Shown in pieces: positions 9,169-16,499 of a stretch of DNA of 64,000 nt. A program made the position numbers and the translations under genes. Under the pieces are notes generated by a model. That model was not told the origin of the DNA, searched no databases, and saw nothing but the letters and a program-made list of their open reading frames with translations. The number at the start of each line of letters is the position of its first letter. The stretch's first letter is position 1. The stretch comes from Qaidamihabitans albus (GTDB taxonomy: Bacteria; Actinomycetota; Actinomycetes; Mycobacteriales; Pseudonocardiaceae): assembly GCF_016464705.1 (NCBI RefSeq), contig NZ_JAEHOB010000004.1, positions 434,001-498,000 of the forward strand. Reading direction: 5' to 3'.

Positions 9169-10332
9169 TCACCTGTCCCGGGTCCCTCCGGCGGCGAGCC
9201 GGACCGCCTCCGCCCGTGCGGCCCGCAGCGCCGCCAGCAGCTCGTCGTGGCGCCCTCGGGCCTCCTCGCCGCTGAGCGGCGCCCGGCGCAGGAAGGCCAG
9301 CTCGGTGACTCGCGCCTGGTACTCGGCGACCGCTCGCGCCGCCCGCCGTCCGGACTCGCGGCGGGCCTGCCTGCGCCACTTCCTGCGTCCGGGCAGGCTG
9401 GCCAGCAGCTCCACCTCGGACGGCGCGATCCAGCGTGCGGTGGCCATCTTGGGCAGGGCGCCCGCGACGATCCGCTGCTCACGGCGGCGCTGCCAGAGCA
9501 CGAGCAGGAACACGCCCACGAACACCGGCACCATGACCAGGAGGTAGACGTTGAGAAACGTCGAAGCACCGCCGAGCGTGGCGGCGGCGTTCCACATCGC
9601 GTGCAGGGCGACGGCCACCACGTACCCGCCGAGCGGCGCCAGGATCCGGACCTCGCGGACCCGGGTCGTCGCCGCGATGCCGAGACCGATGCCGATCAGC
9701 ACGGTGAACAGCGGGTGCGCGAACGGCGAAAGCACACCGCGCAGGATGAACGCGGCGAGCACGCCGGGACTCGTGGCATCGCCGAAGCCGTGCTCGGCGA
9801 AGGCCCGGCCGAAGTAGTAGATGTTCTCGGTGAAGGCGAACCCCGCGGCGCTGAAGCCCGCGTAGACGACCCCGTCGACCGCGCCGTCGAACTCGCCCGC
9901 ACGGCGCCACAGGATCGCCAGCACCGGCGCGGCCTTCGCCGCCTCCTCGACCACGGGGGCGGAGACGATCGCGCTGACCTTGTTGCCGTTGCCCGTGCCG
10001 AGCAGCAGGTCCCCGACCGCCTCGGCGGTGTCGTTGACCAGCAGCGCGGTGAGCGTGGCCACGCAGGCGCCCCAGAGGAACGTGAGCAGCAGCAACTTGG
10101 CCGGTTCGGGCTCCCACCGGTCGATCCACAGGAACGTGGCGACGACAACGGCCACCGGCACGGTGGCGGCGACCACGCCGATCCCGACCGCGGGTACGCC
10201 GACCCGCACGGTGCCGAGCCCGAACAGCAGCAGCCCGCACAGGGCGACGACGACCAGCCCGACCACGGGCAACAACACGGTGATCCCGCGTGAGGTGTGC
10301 CGCGTGGTCTCCCGCGCCTTGGCTCCCGTCAC
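9169..10332 (-). CDS. PrsW-family intramembrane metalloprotease
   Basis: 387 residues with about eight membrane helices. Glutamate-zincin motifs of PrsW are visible: VVEEAAKAAPVL (EExxK), AFTENIYYFGRAF (the E-N motif), SPFAHPLFTVLIGIG and YVVAVALHAMWNAAA (His ligands). PrsW cleaves membrane anti-sigma factors in Bacillus; the substrate here is unknown and no anti-sigma factor is encoded nearby. The C-terminal 100 residues are cytoplasmic, basic and Ala/Arg-rich. It is the first gene of the block running towards panC, 133 bp upstream of DUF2520. Confidence 0.85.
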   Translation of the reverse strand: MTGAKARETTRHTSRGITVLLPVVGLVVVALCGLLLFGLGTVRVGVPAVGIGVVAATVPVAVVVATFLWIDRWEPEPAKLLLLTFLWGACVATLTALLVNDTAEAVGDLLLGTGNGNKVSAIVSAPVVEEAAKAAPVLAILWRRAGEFDGAVDGVVYAGFSAAGFAFTENIYYFGRAFAEHGFGDATSPGVLAAFILRGVLSPFAHPLFTVLIGIGLGIAATTRVREVRILAPLGGYVVAVALHAMWNAAATLGGASTFLNVYLLVMVPVFVGVFLLVLWQRRREQRIVAGALPKMATARWIAPSEVELLASLPGRRKWRRQARRESGRRAARAVAEYQARVTELAFLRRAPLSGEEARGRHDELLAALRAARAEAVRLAAGGTRDR

Positions 10333-10387
10333 GCGGGCACCCTAACCGGGCCGATCCACGTTCCCCGGATCGGCTCGCGAGGCGGGG

Positions 10388-12007
10388 TCAGTCCTCGGCG
10401 CGGCGCCGCCTGCGGGGCGCGGCCGTACTGGCGCCGTGCGCGGCGAGCAACTCGCTCACCGACCGGCCCTCGGCGTGCGAACCACTCGCGCCGCCCGCCT
10501 CGTCGGCGGGTTCGGGGGCACGGCGCCTGCCGCCGGTGGAGCCGTTGGCGTCCGGCCGGGCATGGCTGCCGCCAGGCGACGACGGCTGCGAGCCGTTCTG
10601 CTCCTCGCCCGCGAAGTAGCCCTGCCAGGGCTGCTCGCCCTCGCCGCGGCGGCGCCTGCCGCCGACCGGCGGCTCGGAGCCACCGTGCCGTCCTCCGCCA
10701 CGTGTCTCGGCCGGCTCGTCATCGGGCTCGGGGCGGCGCCTGCGGCCACCCGGCCGCGCGGCCAGGTCGCGGATCTCGGGCGGCAACGTGGGGTTGGGCT
10801 CCGGACGCGCCTCGCTCGCGGGCTGCGGTGCCTGCTCGGGCTGCTGCTGCGGTGCGGGTGCGCTGTGCTCCGGCTCGGGACGTGCCACGGGGAAAGGCTC
10901 CGGTTTCTTACGTTGGGGTTCCGGGTCGTGCTGCTCGTTTCGGGAGGGCGGGGCGACGCTGGACGCCGGCCTGCCACGGGGAGATGGCTCCATCTCGGGC
11001 CTAGTGTGCTCCACGGACGGGTACTGCCGCGGCTCCGGTGCGCGTTCCCGCGGCTTGCGCTGCGACGAGGGCTGTCTGACCTGCTGGGTCGGCGGGTCCG
11101 GCTGCTCGCGCCTCGCTCGTTCGGGGGGCCGTTCGACGGGTTGCTGCCGTGGCCGGGACATCTCGGCGCGAGCCCGGTTCGCCGCCTCGGAGGCACGAGC
11201 GGCCGCCGAGCCGGTGCCGTTGGCCGGCTGGACGCGGCGGGTCGGCGGTCCGGCGGCGCCACCGTTCTCCGCCGGTCTGGCCGGCCTCGGCACGAACTGT
11301 GTCTTGGCCGTCTTGGCCGCTTCGGGCTGCCGTCCCGGGGCAGGCGGCGGGGCCGGGCCGCGCCGCTGCGCGGCGGGCGGCGCCGGATCGCGTACCCGGT
11401 CGATCAGCTCGGTCGGCCGGTCGGTGGCCTCGACGACCTTCTTCTTGCCTGCGACCAGCTGCGCGGGCTTCTTGCCACTGCTACTGCCGTTGCTGGTGCC
11501 GTTGCTCTCGCCCCCGGTGACCACCCGCGGTTCGTCGGACAGCGAGCGCATCCTCGTGGACTGGGCGGTGAGGGCGACCCGTTCATACAGCACCTCCCCG
11601 CCGAAAAGGGCCTGCAGGCTCTCGCGCAGTGCGGTGACCTCGGAACGCAGGGCCTCCAGCTCCTCGCGGGAGTCCTCCTCCACGCGCTGCCGGGTCTCCG
11701 CCTCGATCTCCAGCTCGAACTCCCGGCGGGCGGCGATCTCCCGTTCGAGCTCCAGCTCGTAGACCTCCTGGGCCTGCGCCACCGATTCCTCGGTCGCGGC
11801 CACCTGCTTGCGGTACCGCGCGGCCACGAACGCACCGATCAGCGCCGCCCACAGCGCGGCGACGATGCCGAGACGCAGCCACCGCAGATCCTCGGTGAGC
11901 ACGAGCGCGAGCGTCGCGCCGACGGCGAGGAGGAAGCCGACGACAAGCCACGGCCTACCCGAATGGCGGTCGCGGGAGTCGTCATCCACGCCAGTCATGC
12001 CCAACAC
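10388..12007 (-). CDS. DUF6779-type membrane-anchored coiled-coil protein with a long disordered tail
   Basis: 539 residues. Two hydrophobic helices lie near the N-terminus (WLVVGFLLAVGATLALVL; RLGIVAALWAALIGAFVAAR). A charged coiled coil follows (ATEESVAQAQEVYELELERE to about residue 140), then a Pro/Arg/Glu-rich disordered region to the end. This architecture is typical of actinobacterial cell-envelope or divisome-associated scaffold proteins; no enzymatic motif is seen. GTG at 12007 (AGAAGG four bases upstream) and ATG at 11998 are both possible starts. It sits 60 bp downstream of the DUF3180 gene. Confidence 0.7.
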   Translation of the reverse strand: MLGMTGVDDDSRDRHSGRPWLVVGFLLAVGATLALVLTEDLRWLRLGIVAALWAALIGAFVAARYRKQVAATEESVAQAQEVYELELEREIAARREFELEIEAETRQRVEEDSREELEALRSEVTALRESLQALFGGEVLYERVALTAQSTRMRSLSDEPRVVTGGESNGTSNGSSSGKKPAQLVAGKKKVVEATDRPTELIDRVRDPAPPAAQRRGPAPPPAPGRQPEAAKTAKTQFVPRPARPAENGGAAGPPTRRVQPANGTGSAAARASEAANRARAEMSRPRQQPVERPPERARREQPDPPTQQVRQPSSQRKPRERAPEPRQYPSVEHTRPEMEPSPRGRPASSVAPPSRNEQHDPEPQRKKPEPFPVARPEPEHSAPAPQQQPEQAPQPASEARPEPNPTLPPEIRDLAARPGGRRRRPEPDDEPAETRGGGRHGGSEPPVGGRRRRGEGEQPWQGYFAGEEQNGSQPSSPGGSHARPDANGSTGGRRRAPEPADEAGGASGSHAEGRSVSELLAAHGASTAAPRRRRRAED

Positions 12008-12067
12008 CGTACCTTCTAGTAATCCGTCTGAGACCTAGTCGGTACTTCGAGCGGCGCATTCAGAGCG

Positions 12068-12529
12068 TTAACCGGTCACTCTCCGATCGGGGTCCTGATC
12101 ACGTTGGTCCGGTGTGCGGCAACAGTATTCGAGCCACAGCGCGGCACCGATCAGCGCCGCCGCGCAGCAGGAGCCGATGATCGCCGCGGGCAGGTCGGCG
12201 GCGGCCGCGGTGAGCCGGTCGGCCTTCGGCGCGAGATAGACGACGGCACTCAGCCACGCGCCGAACATGAGCGCGCCGAGCAGCGAGGACGCCTTGGCGA
12301 GCATCGCCGCGCGGGCGATCTCGACACCGGTCACCACCTGGCGGCTGCGGATGCGGCGACGGACGACGAAGGCGAGCACGACCTCGACCACGGCCAGCGC
12401 CGCCAGCGTGATCCCGGCGGGGGCAGGCAGGCTCGGCATCGACTCGTAGGCGACCTCGAAGAGGAGCAGCACCAGGCCGAAGCCGAGCACAGCGGCGATC
12501 AGCAGCTCGCGTGGCCGCGTGTAGTGCAT
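12068..12529 (-). CDS. DUF3180 four-helix membrane protein
   Basis: 153 residues with four hydrophobic segments (LLIAAVLGFGLVLLLFEVAY; GITLAALAVVEVVLAFVV; SLLGALMFGAWLSAVVYLA; AAIIGSCCAAALIGAALWL). It begins with MHYTRPRELL, the conserved start of the family found next to folK in many actinobacteria (Rv3605c in M. tuberculosis). Its function is unknown. Here it is separated from folK by the oppositely oriented merR gene, an insertion relative to the usual gene order. Confidence 0.85.
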   Translation of the reverse strand: MHYTRPRELLIAAVLGFGLVLLLFEVAYESMPSLPAPAGITLAALAVVEVVLAFVVRRRIRSRQVVTGVEIARAAMLAKASSLLGALMFGAWLSAVVYLAPKADRLTAAAADLPAAIIGSCCAAALIGAALWLEYCCRTPDQRDQDPDRRVTG

Positions 12530-12571
12530 GGCCCCACCGTACTGGCCGGTGCTCGCTCACCGCGGACGTGC

Positions 12572-12602
12572 TTGACTCTCCACCGACTGGAGAGTCCAGG
12601 AT
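12572..12602 (+). promoter_or_regulatory. MerR-type promoter with operator dyad, autoregulatory site of merR
   Basis: TTGACT at 12572-12577, a 19-base spacer, then CAGGAT at 12597-12602. The spacer holds ACTCTCCA-CCGAC-TGGAGAGT, an exact 8-bp inverted repeat (12575-12595). A lengthened spacer with a central dyad is the hallmark of promoters that MerR-family activators untwist. The start codon lies 26 bp downstream. An almost identical site precedes the L11 paralogue at 30 kb. Confidence 0.8.
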
Positions 12603-12627
12603 TGGCCTGCGACCGCAAGGGGAGAGC

Positions 12628-13563
12628 GTGTTCACGATCGGGGAGTTGTCCCGCCGGACCGGGCTGCCGGTCAAGACGATCCGCTTCTACTCGGACGAGG
12701 GGCTGCTGCCGCCGACCGAGCGCACACCGGCCGGCTACCGGCTCTACGACACGCGAGCACTCGCGCGGCTGGAACTGGTGCGGACGCTGCGCGAGCTCGG
12801 TGTGGGCCTGGCCGACGTGGACCGGGTGCTCGCGCATGCGACGAGTGTCGCGGAGGTGGCCGACAGGCACGTGGAAGTGCTCGACGAGCAGATCCGCGTG
12901 CTCCGGCTGCGCCGGGCGGTGCTGCGCGCGGTCGTGAAACGGAGATCCGAAATGGACGAGGTGAAACTGATGAACAGGCTGGCTTCGATGCCGGACGAGG
13001 AGCGCAAGCGCCTCGTCGACGAGTTCTGGGACGAGGTGAGCGAGGGCCTCGACGTGGAATCCGACTTCTATGCCCGGATGCGCTCGGCCAAGCCAGAGTT
13101 GCCGGACGACCCTTCGCCGGAACAGGTCGAGGCGTGGATCGAGTTCGCGGAGCTGGTGCGGGACCCGGACTTCCGGCGGCTCATCCGGACCATGAGCGAG
13201 CAGCACGCCGAGCAGCGGGCGGCCGAAGAGGACGCCGACAGCGCCGACAGCTACGCCGAGGTCCAACGTGCGCACTGGTGCGACTGGAGCGGGCGGGCCA
13301 AGGCCGCGCTGGACGCGGGGCTGGCCCCGGACTCGGCCGAGGGCCGCGCGCTGGCCGACGACATCGTGCGTACCTCGCTCGGCGCGGGCGACACCGACGA
13401 TGCGACGTTCCGCTCGGCGCTGGCCGACCGCTTCGCGCTGGGCAACGACCGGCGGGCGGAGCGGTACTGGCAGCTGCTGGCCGTGATCAACGGCTGGGCG
13501 CCGATCCCGAGCGGGCACGACGCGGCCGAGTGGCTCATCGCCGCCCTGCGCGCCTCCGCCTGA
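12628..13563 (+). CDS. MerR-family transcriptional regulator with a large unknown effector domain
   Basis: 311 residues from a GTG with AAGGGGAG upstream. Residues 1-70 are a standard MerR winged helix (FTIGELSRRTGLPVKTIRFY; YDTRALARLELVRTLRELGV). A dimer coiled coil (DRHVEVLDEQIRVLRLRRAV) and a roughly 210-residue helical C-domain with Trp/Asp-rich stretches follow. It lacks the Cys residues of metal sensors and does not look like TipAS, so the ligand is unknown. Its own promoter carries a MerR operator, and the same operator is found only at the L11 paralogue as far as I could see. This suggests a small regulon linked to ribosome protection (inference). It interrupts the DUF3180-folK order. 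Confidence 0.85.
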   Translation: MFTIGELSRRTGLPVKTIRFYSDEGLLPPTERTPAGYRLYDTRALARLELVRTLRELGVGLADVDRVLAHATSVAEVADRHVEVLDEQIRVLRLRRAVLRAVVKRRSEMDEVKLMNRLASMPDEERKRLVDEFWDEVSEGLDVESDFYARMRSAKPELPDDPSPEQVEAWIEFAELVRDPDFRRLIRTMSEQHAEQRAAEEDADSADSYAEVQRAHWCDWSGRAKAALDAGLAPDSAEGRALADDIVRTSLGAGDTDDATFRSALADRFALGNDRRAERYWQLLAVINGWAPIPSGHDAAEWLIAALRASA

Positions 13564-13595
13564 CCCGCTCACCACGGCCGTCCGCAGCTCACCGG

Positions 13596-13640
13596 TCGTG
13601 AGTGCGCACACGAGTTCTAACTCGCGTGCGCACTCACGAG
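13596..13640. repeat. Palindromic repeat element, copy 1 (intergenic)
   Basis: A 45-bp near-perfect palindrome with ends TCGTGAGTGCGCAC and GTGCGCACTCACGAG and centre GAGTTCTAACTC. It lies between the convergent ends of merR and folK, where it could act as a terminator. The same element recurs at 15879-15926 inside folE and at 28120-28165 between ppa and glyA. Confidence 0.9.
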
Positions 13641-13655
13641 GGTGGGTCGGGCGCG

Positions 13656-14147
13656 TCAGAGGGTGAGGTCGGGGCGATGCCGGACGGCGGCGCGATCGGA
13701 ATCCGGCAGTGCCGCCAACAGGTCGGCGGCCCTGCCCCGGCCGGGGACCTCCGCGTCGGGCTCGATCTCCAGCCACGGGATCAGCACGGTGGCCCGGTCG
13801 GCCGTCCCCGGATGCGGCAGCAGCAGCTCCGGTTCCTCGGACCGGACGCCGTCCACGGTGACCACGTCGACGTCGAGCGTGCGCGGGCCCCAGCGCCGCT
13901 CGCGCACCCGCTCCGCCTGCTGTTCCAGCGTCTGCGCGGTACGCAGCCAGGCCCAGTGGTCCCGCTCCGGGTCCGCCACGACGCACACCGCGTTGAGGAA
14001 GTCGGGCTGGTCCGTCACGCCCCACGGTTCGGTCTCGTACACCCCGGACACCGCCACGAGGCTGTCCCGCAGCCCGGCCACGGCCACCCGGAGGAAGCCG
14101 AGCCGGTCGCCCAGGTTCGAGCCGAGCGAAAGGACCGCCCTGCTCAC
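13656..14147 (-). CDS. folK: 6-hydroxymethyl-7,8-dihydropterin pyrophosphokinase
   Basis: 163 residues from a GTG that overlaps the folB stop by four bases (GTGA). HPPK motifs: [17 protein letters not shown] at the start, [19 protein letters not shown], and the catalytic loop [17 protein letters not shown] with [20 protein letters not shown]. It transfers pyrophosphate from ATP to 6-hydroxymethyl-dihydropterin, the step before FolP. It is the last gene of the folE-folP-folB-folK unit, all translationally coupled. Confidence 0.96.
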   Translation of the reverse strand: MSRAVLSLGSNLGDRLGFLRVAVAGLRDSLVAVSGVYETEPWGVTDQPDFLNAVCVVADPERDHWAWLRTAQTLEQQAERVRERRWGPRTLDVDVVTVDGVRSEEPELLLPHPGTADRATVLIPWLEIEPDAEVPGRGRAADLLAALPDSDRAAVRHRPDLTL

Positions 14148-14503
14148 CGCTCGCGCCGGATCGTCACGGCCACGTCGGCGAAAGTCACCGGGATCGGCGC
14201 CGACGGCTTGTGCACGGTCACCTCGACGGCCCGCAGCCGCTCGTCCTTCATGGCCTCGTCGGCGATCCGGCCTGCGACGGTCTCGATCAGCTGGCAGGGC
14301 CGCCCGCCGACGATGTCGGCCGCGAGCAGCGCCAGCTCGCCGTAATGCAGCGTCTCCGCGAGGTCGTCGGACGCCGCCGCGGTGGCCAGGTCGAGCCACA
14401 CGGTGACGTCCACGACGAACTCCTGTCCGTCGGCACGCTCGTGTTCGAACACGCCGTGCCGCCCGAACACCCGCAGGCCCGTCAGCGTGATCCGGTCAGT
14501 CAC
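14144..14503 (-). CDS. folB: Dihydroneopterin aldolase
   Basis: 119 residues from a GTG start that overlaps the end of folP by eight bases. Family motifs: [19 protein letters not shown] at the start (substrate-binding strand), [31 protein letters not shown] and [13 protein letters not shown] with the catalytic Lys. It splits dihydroneopterin to 6-hydroxymethyl-dihydropterin plus glycolaldehyde, supplying FolK. Normal length, no lesions. Confidence 0.95.
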   Translation of the reverse strand: MTDRITLTGLRVFGRHGVFEHERADGQEFVVDVTVWLDLATAAASDDLAETLHYGELALLAADIVGGRPCQLIETVAGRIADEAMKDERLRAVEVTVHKPSAPIPVTFADVAVTIRRER

Positions 14504-15353
14504 CCGGTGTGCCCCGCTTCCATGCCGCCGCCACGTGGACGGCGTCCAGCGACGCGCCCACCTCGTGCACCCGCACGCCCCAGGCACCGGCGAACGCCGC
14601 CAGCGCCGACACCGTCGCCGTGGCGACCTCCCGCCCGGCCGGTGGCCGCGGTGTGCCGTCGGGGTCGGCGAGCAGCCGCCCGAGGAACCGCTTGCGGGAG
14701 GCGCCGACGAGCACGGGGAAACCCAGGGACAGCAGGCTGTCCAGGCCGTGCAGCAGCGCCCAGTCGTGTTCGGCGTGCTTGGCGAAGCCGAGGCCGGGGT
14801 CGAGCACGATCGCCCCGGCGGGGACTCCGGCGGCCAGCGCCGCGTCCACCCGTGCGGCGAGCTCGTCGCGCACCTCGGTGACCACGTCGTCGTAGGTGGC
14901 CAGCGCGTTCATGTCCTTGCTGTGCCCACGCCAGTGCATCAGCACCCACGGCGCGCCGCTGTCGGCGACGACCCTGCCCATGTCCGGATCCGCCAGGCCG
15001 CCCGAGACATCGTTGACCACCCGCGCGCCCGCGTCGAGTGCCGCGGCGGCCACGGCGGCCCGCGTGGTGTCCACCGACAGCGCCAGGCCGTCGGACGCGA
15101 GCTCGCGGATCACCGGCAGCACGCGGGCGGACTCCGTATCGGCGTCCACTCGTGCGGCGCCCGGCCGGGTGGACTCGCCGCCCACGTCGATGATGTCGGC
15201 ACCGCGCCGCCACATGGCGTGCGCGTGCGCGAGCGCATCGTCCCTGCTGAGGTAGCGGCCGCCGTCGGAGAACGAGTCGGGCGTCACGTTCAGCACGCCC
15301 ATCACCGCACAACGGCCGGGCGAGGGCAGCCCCTCGGGGGCGGGCCGGGTCAC
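14496..15353 (-). CDS. folP: Dihydropteroate synthase
   Basis: 285 residues from a GTG that overlaps the folE stop by four bases. TIM-barrel motifs: [19 protein letters not shown] (pterin phosphate loop), [39 protein letters not shown] and [14 protein letters not shown]. It condenses the pterin pyrophosphate with p-aminobenzoate and is the sulfonamide target. The gene pair folP-folE is arranged as in mycobacteria. Confidence 0.96.
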   Translation of the reverse strand: MTRPAPEGLPSPGRCAVMGVLNVTPDSFSDGGRYLSRDDALAHAHAMWRRGADIIDVGGESTRPGAARVDADTESARVLPVIRELASDGLALSVDTTRAAVAAAALDAGARVVNDVSGGLADPDMGRVVADSGAPWVLMHWRGHSKDMNALATYDDVVTEVRDELAARVDAALAAGVPAGAIVLDPGLGFAKHAEHDWALLHGLDSLLSLGFPVLVGASRKRFLGRLLADPDGTPRPPAGREVATATVSALAAFAGAWGVRVHEVGASLDAVHVAAAWKRGTPGD

Positions 15354-16477
15354 CGCCTGCCCTTGATCAGGTCCAGCGCCTCCGCCCGCGACGAGGCCGA
15401 GGTCTGCAACAGGCCCCGGACAGCGGACGTCGTGGTGCGCGCGCCCGGCTTGCGAACACCGCGCATCGCCATGCACAGGTGCTCGGCCTCGATGACGACG
15501 ATCACCCCGCGCGGCTTGAGCCTGCGGTCGAGTGCGTCGGCGATCTGTGAGGTGAGCCGCTCCTGCACCTGCGGACGCTTGGCGTACAGGTCGACCAGCC
15601 GGGCCAGCTTCGACAGCCCGGTGACCTTGCCGTGGCCGTTCGGGATGTAGCCGACGTGGGCGGCCCCGTGGAAGGGCACCAGGTGGTGCTCGCAGTTGTG
15701 CGTGAGATGCCCGGCGACGAGGAACGTCGGATGCGGTTCGCAGGTGAAGCTGTAGACGGTGTGCGGCGCGGCCGGGACCGGCTCGACCGACACCACCTCG
15801 GCGTACCGCGACTCGGCCAGGCTGGTGGCGTAGTCGTCCTGGTGGAACCCGTGCCGCAGGTACCAGCCGTCCGCGTCGCCTCGTGAGTGCGTAGCCGAGT
15901 TAGAACTCGTGGCAACACTCACGAGGCGGGGGCGGGCGTTGCGGTGCGGCGTCCACTCGACGGCGGTGCCCGCGACGTCCTTGGCTTCCAGCCAGCCGTG
16001 CGGGGTCGCCAGCGGATGGTCGGGCGTGACCACGAAGCCGCCGCCCGAGGTCGTCACCCGGACCAGCTCGCGGGTGCGGTGCGAGCTGACCCCGACCACG
16101 GTGGTCTCCTCGACCTCGCCGTTCGCGAGTGTCCAGAGCCGGTCGCCGACGGAGACCTTGCGGGCCCGCTTCGCTCCGTCCACCGCGTCGACGGTCTGCC
16201 CGCCCGGCACGCACGTCGAGTACATCGGGATGTCGGTGACCAGCACCAGCTCTTCGTGGCTCTCGTCGAACGTCCGGTCCAGCACCCGGTCCGGGTCGCT
16301 GTAGAGCCCGGCGAACAGCTCGCGGTAGGCGCGCGCCACTCGCGCGGGCGTTTCCCGGAGACCGTCCCGGTCCGGGTCCTCACCACACGCGAGCAGCAGC
16401 TCCCGCACCGCCCGCTCGGCGCGCGCCCGATCGAAGACAGGGCCGCCGACACGAGCCGGCGGCGCGTCGTCGAACAC
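15350..16477 (-). CDS. folE: GTP cyclohydrolase I (FolE) with an in-frame intein
   Basis: 375 residues as encoded; removing the 173-residue intein leaves 202, the usual length. FolE parts: residues about 13-89 ([47 protein letters not shown]), then after the intein [40 protein letters not shown] and [16 protein letters not shown]. The zinc ligands (Cys of CEHH, the His residues, Cys of HLCMAM) are all kept once the intein is removed. It makes dihydroneopterin triphosphate from GTP, the entry to folate. Unspliced protein cannot have the zinc site in place, so activity should depend on splicing. The GTG start at 16477 is chosen by length against homologues; a start overlapping ftsH is possible. 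It lies just downstream of ftsH. Confidence 0.93.
   Translation of the reverse strand: MFDDAPPARVGGPVFDRARAERAVRELLLACGEDPDRDGLRETPARVARAYRELFAGLYSDPDRVLDRTFDESHEELVLVTDIPMYSTCVPGGQTVDAVDGAKRARKVSVGDRLWTLANGEVEETTVVGVSSHRTRELVRVTTSGGGFVVTPDHPLATPHGWLEAKDVAGTAVEWTPHRNARPRLVSVATSSNSATHSRGDADGWYLRHGFHQDDYATSLAESRYAEVVSVEPVPAAPHTVYSFTCEPHPTFLVAGHLTHNCEHHLVPFHGAAHVGYIPNGHGKVTGLSKLARLVDLYAKRPQVQERLTSQIADALDRRLKPRGVIVVIEAEHLCMAMRGVRKPGARTTTSAVRGLLQTSASSRAEALDLIKGRR
15695..16213 (-). other. Mini-intein within FolE, inserted directly before the zinc-ligand Cys
   Basis: 173 codons, from Cys1 (16213-16211) to Asn173 (15697-15695), followed by Cys+1 of the C-extein (CEHHLV). Splicing blocks: block [17 protein letters not shown], block [15 protein letters not shown] with Thr63 and His66, block [17 protein letters not shown] with His161, and block G LTHN. 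All nucleophiles of class 1 splicing are present (Cys1, penultimate His172, Asn173, Cys+1). There is no LAGLIDADG or HNH endonuclease; the linker between blocks B and F is about 75 residues, of which 16 come from a palindromic repeat. It should splice but not home on its own. Confidence 0.93.
15879..15926. repeat. Palindromic repeat element, copy 2 (coding, inside the FolE intein)
   Basis: The outer arms CCTCGTGAGTG and CACTCACGAGG and the centre GAGTTAGAACTC match the intergenic copies; the intervening bases (CGTAGCC and GTGGCAA) have diverged. Read on the minus strand it contributes the 16 codons [16 protein letters not shown] to the intein (its residues 97-112) without a stop or frameshift. 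Confidence 0.9.
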
Positions 16478-16499
16478 GGCGTAGCCGTCGTCCGCGAAC

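Noticed and set aside
12628..13563. Reading the MerR protein as a TipA-type thiostrepton sensor
   Set aside because: The C-terminal domain does not show the TipAS sequence pattern; only the operator and the L11 paralogue suggest a ribosome link.
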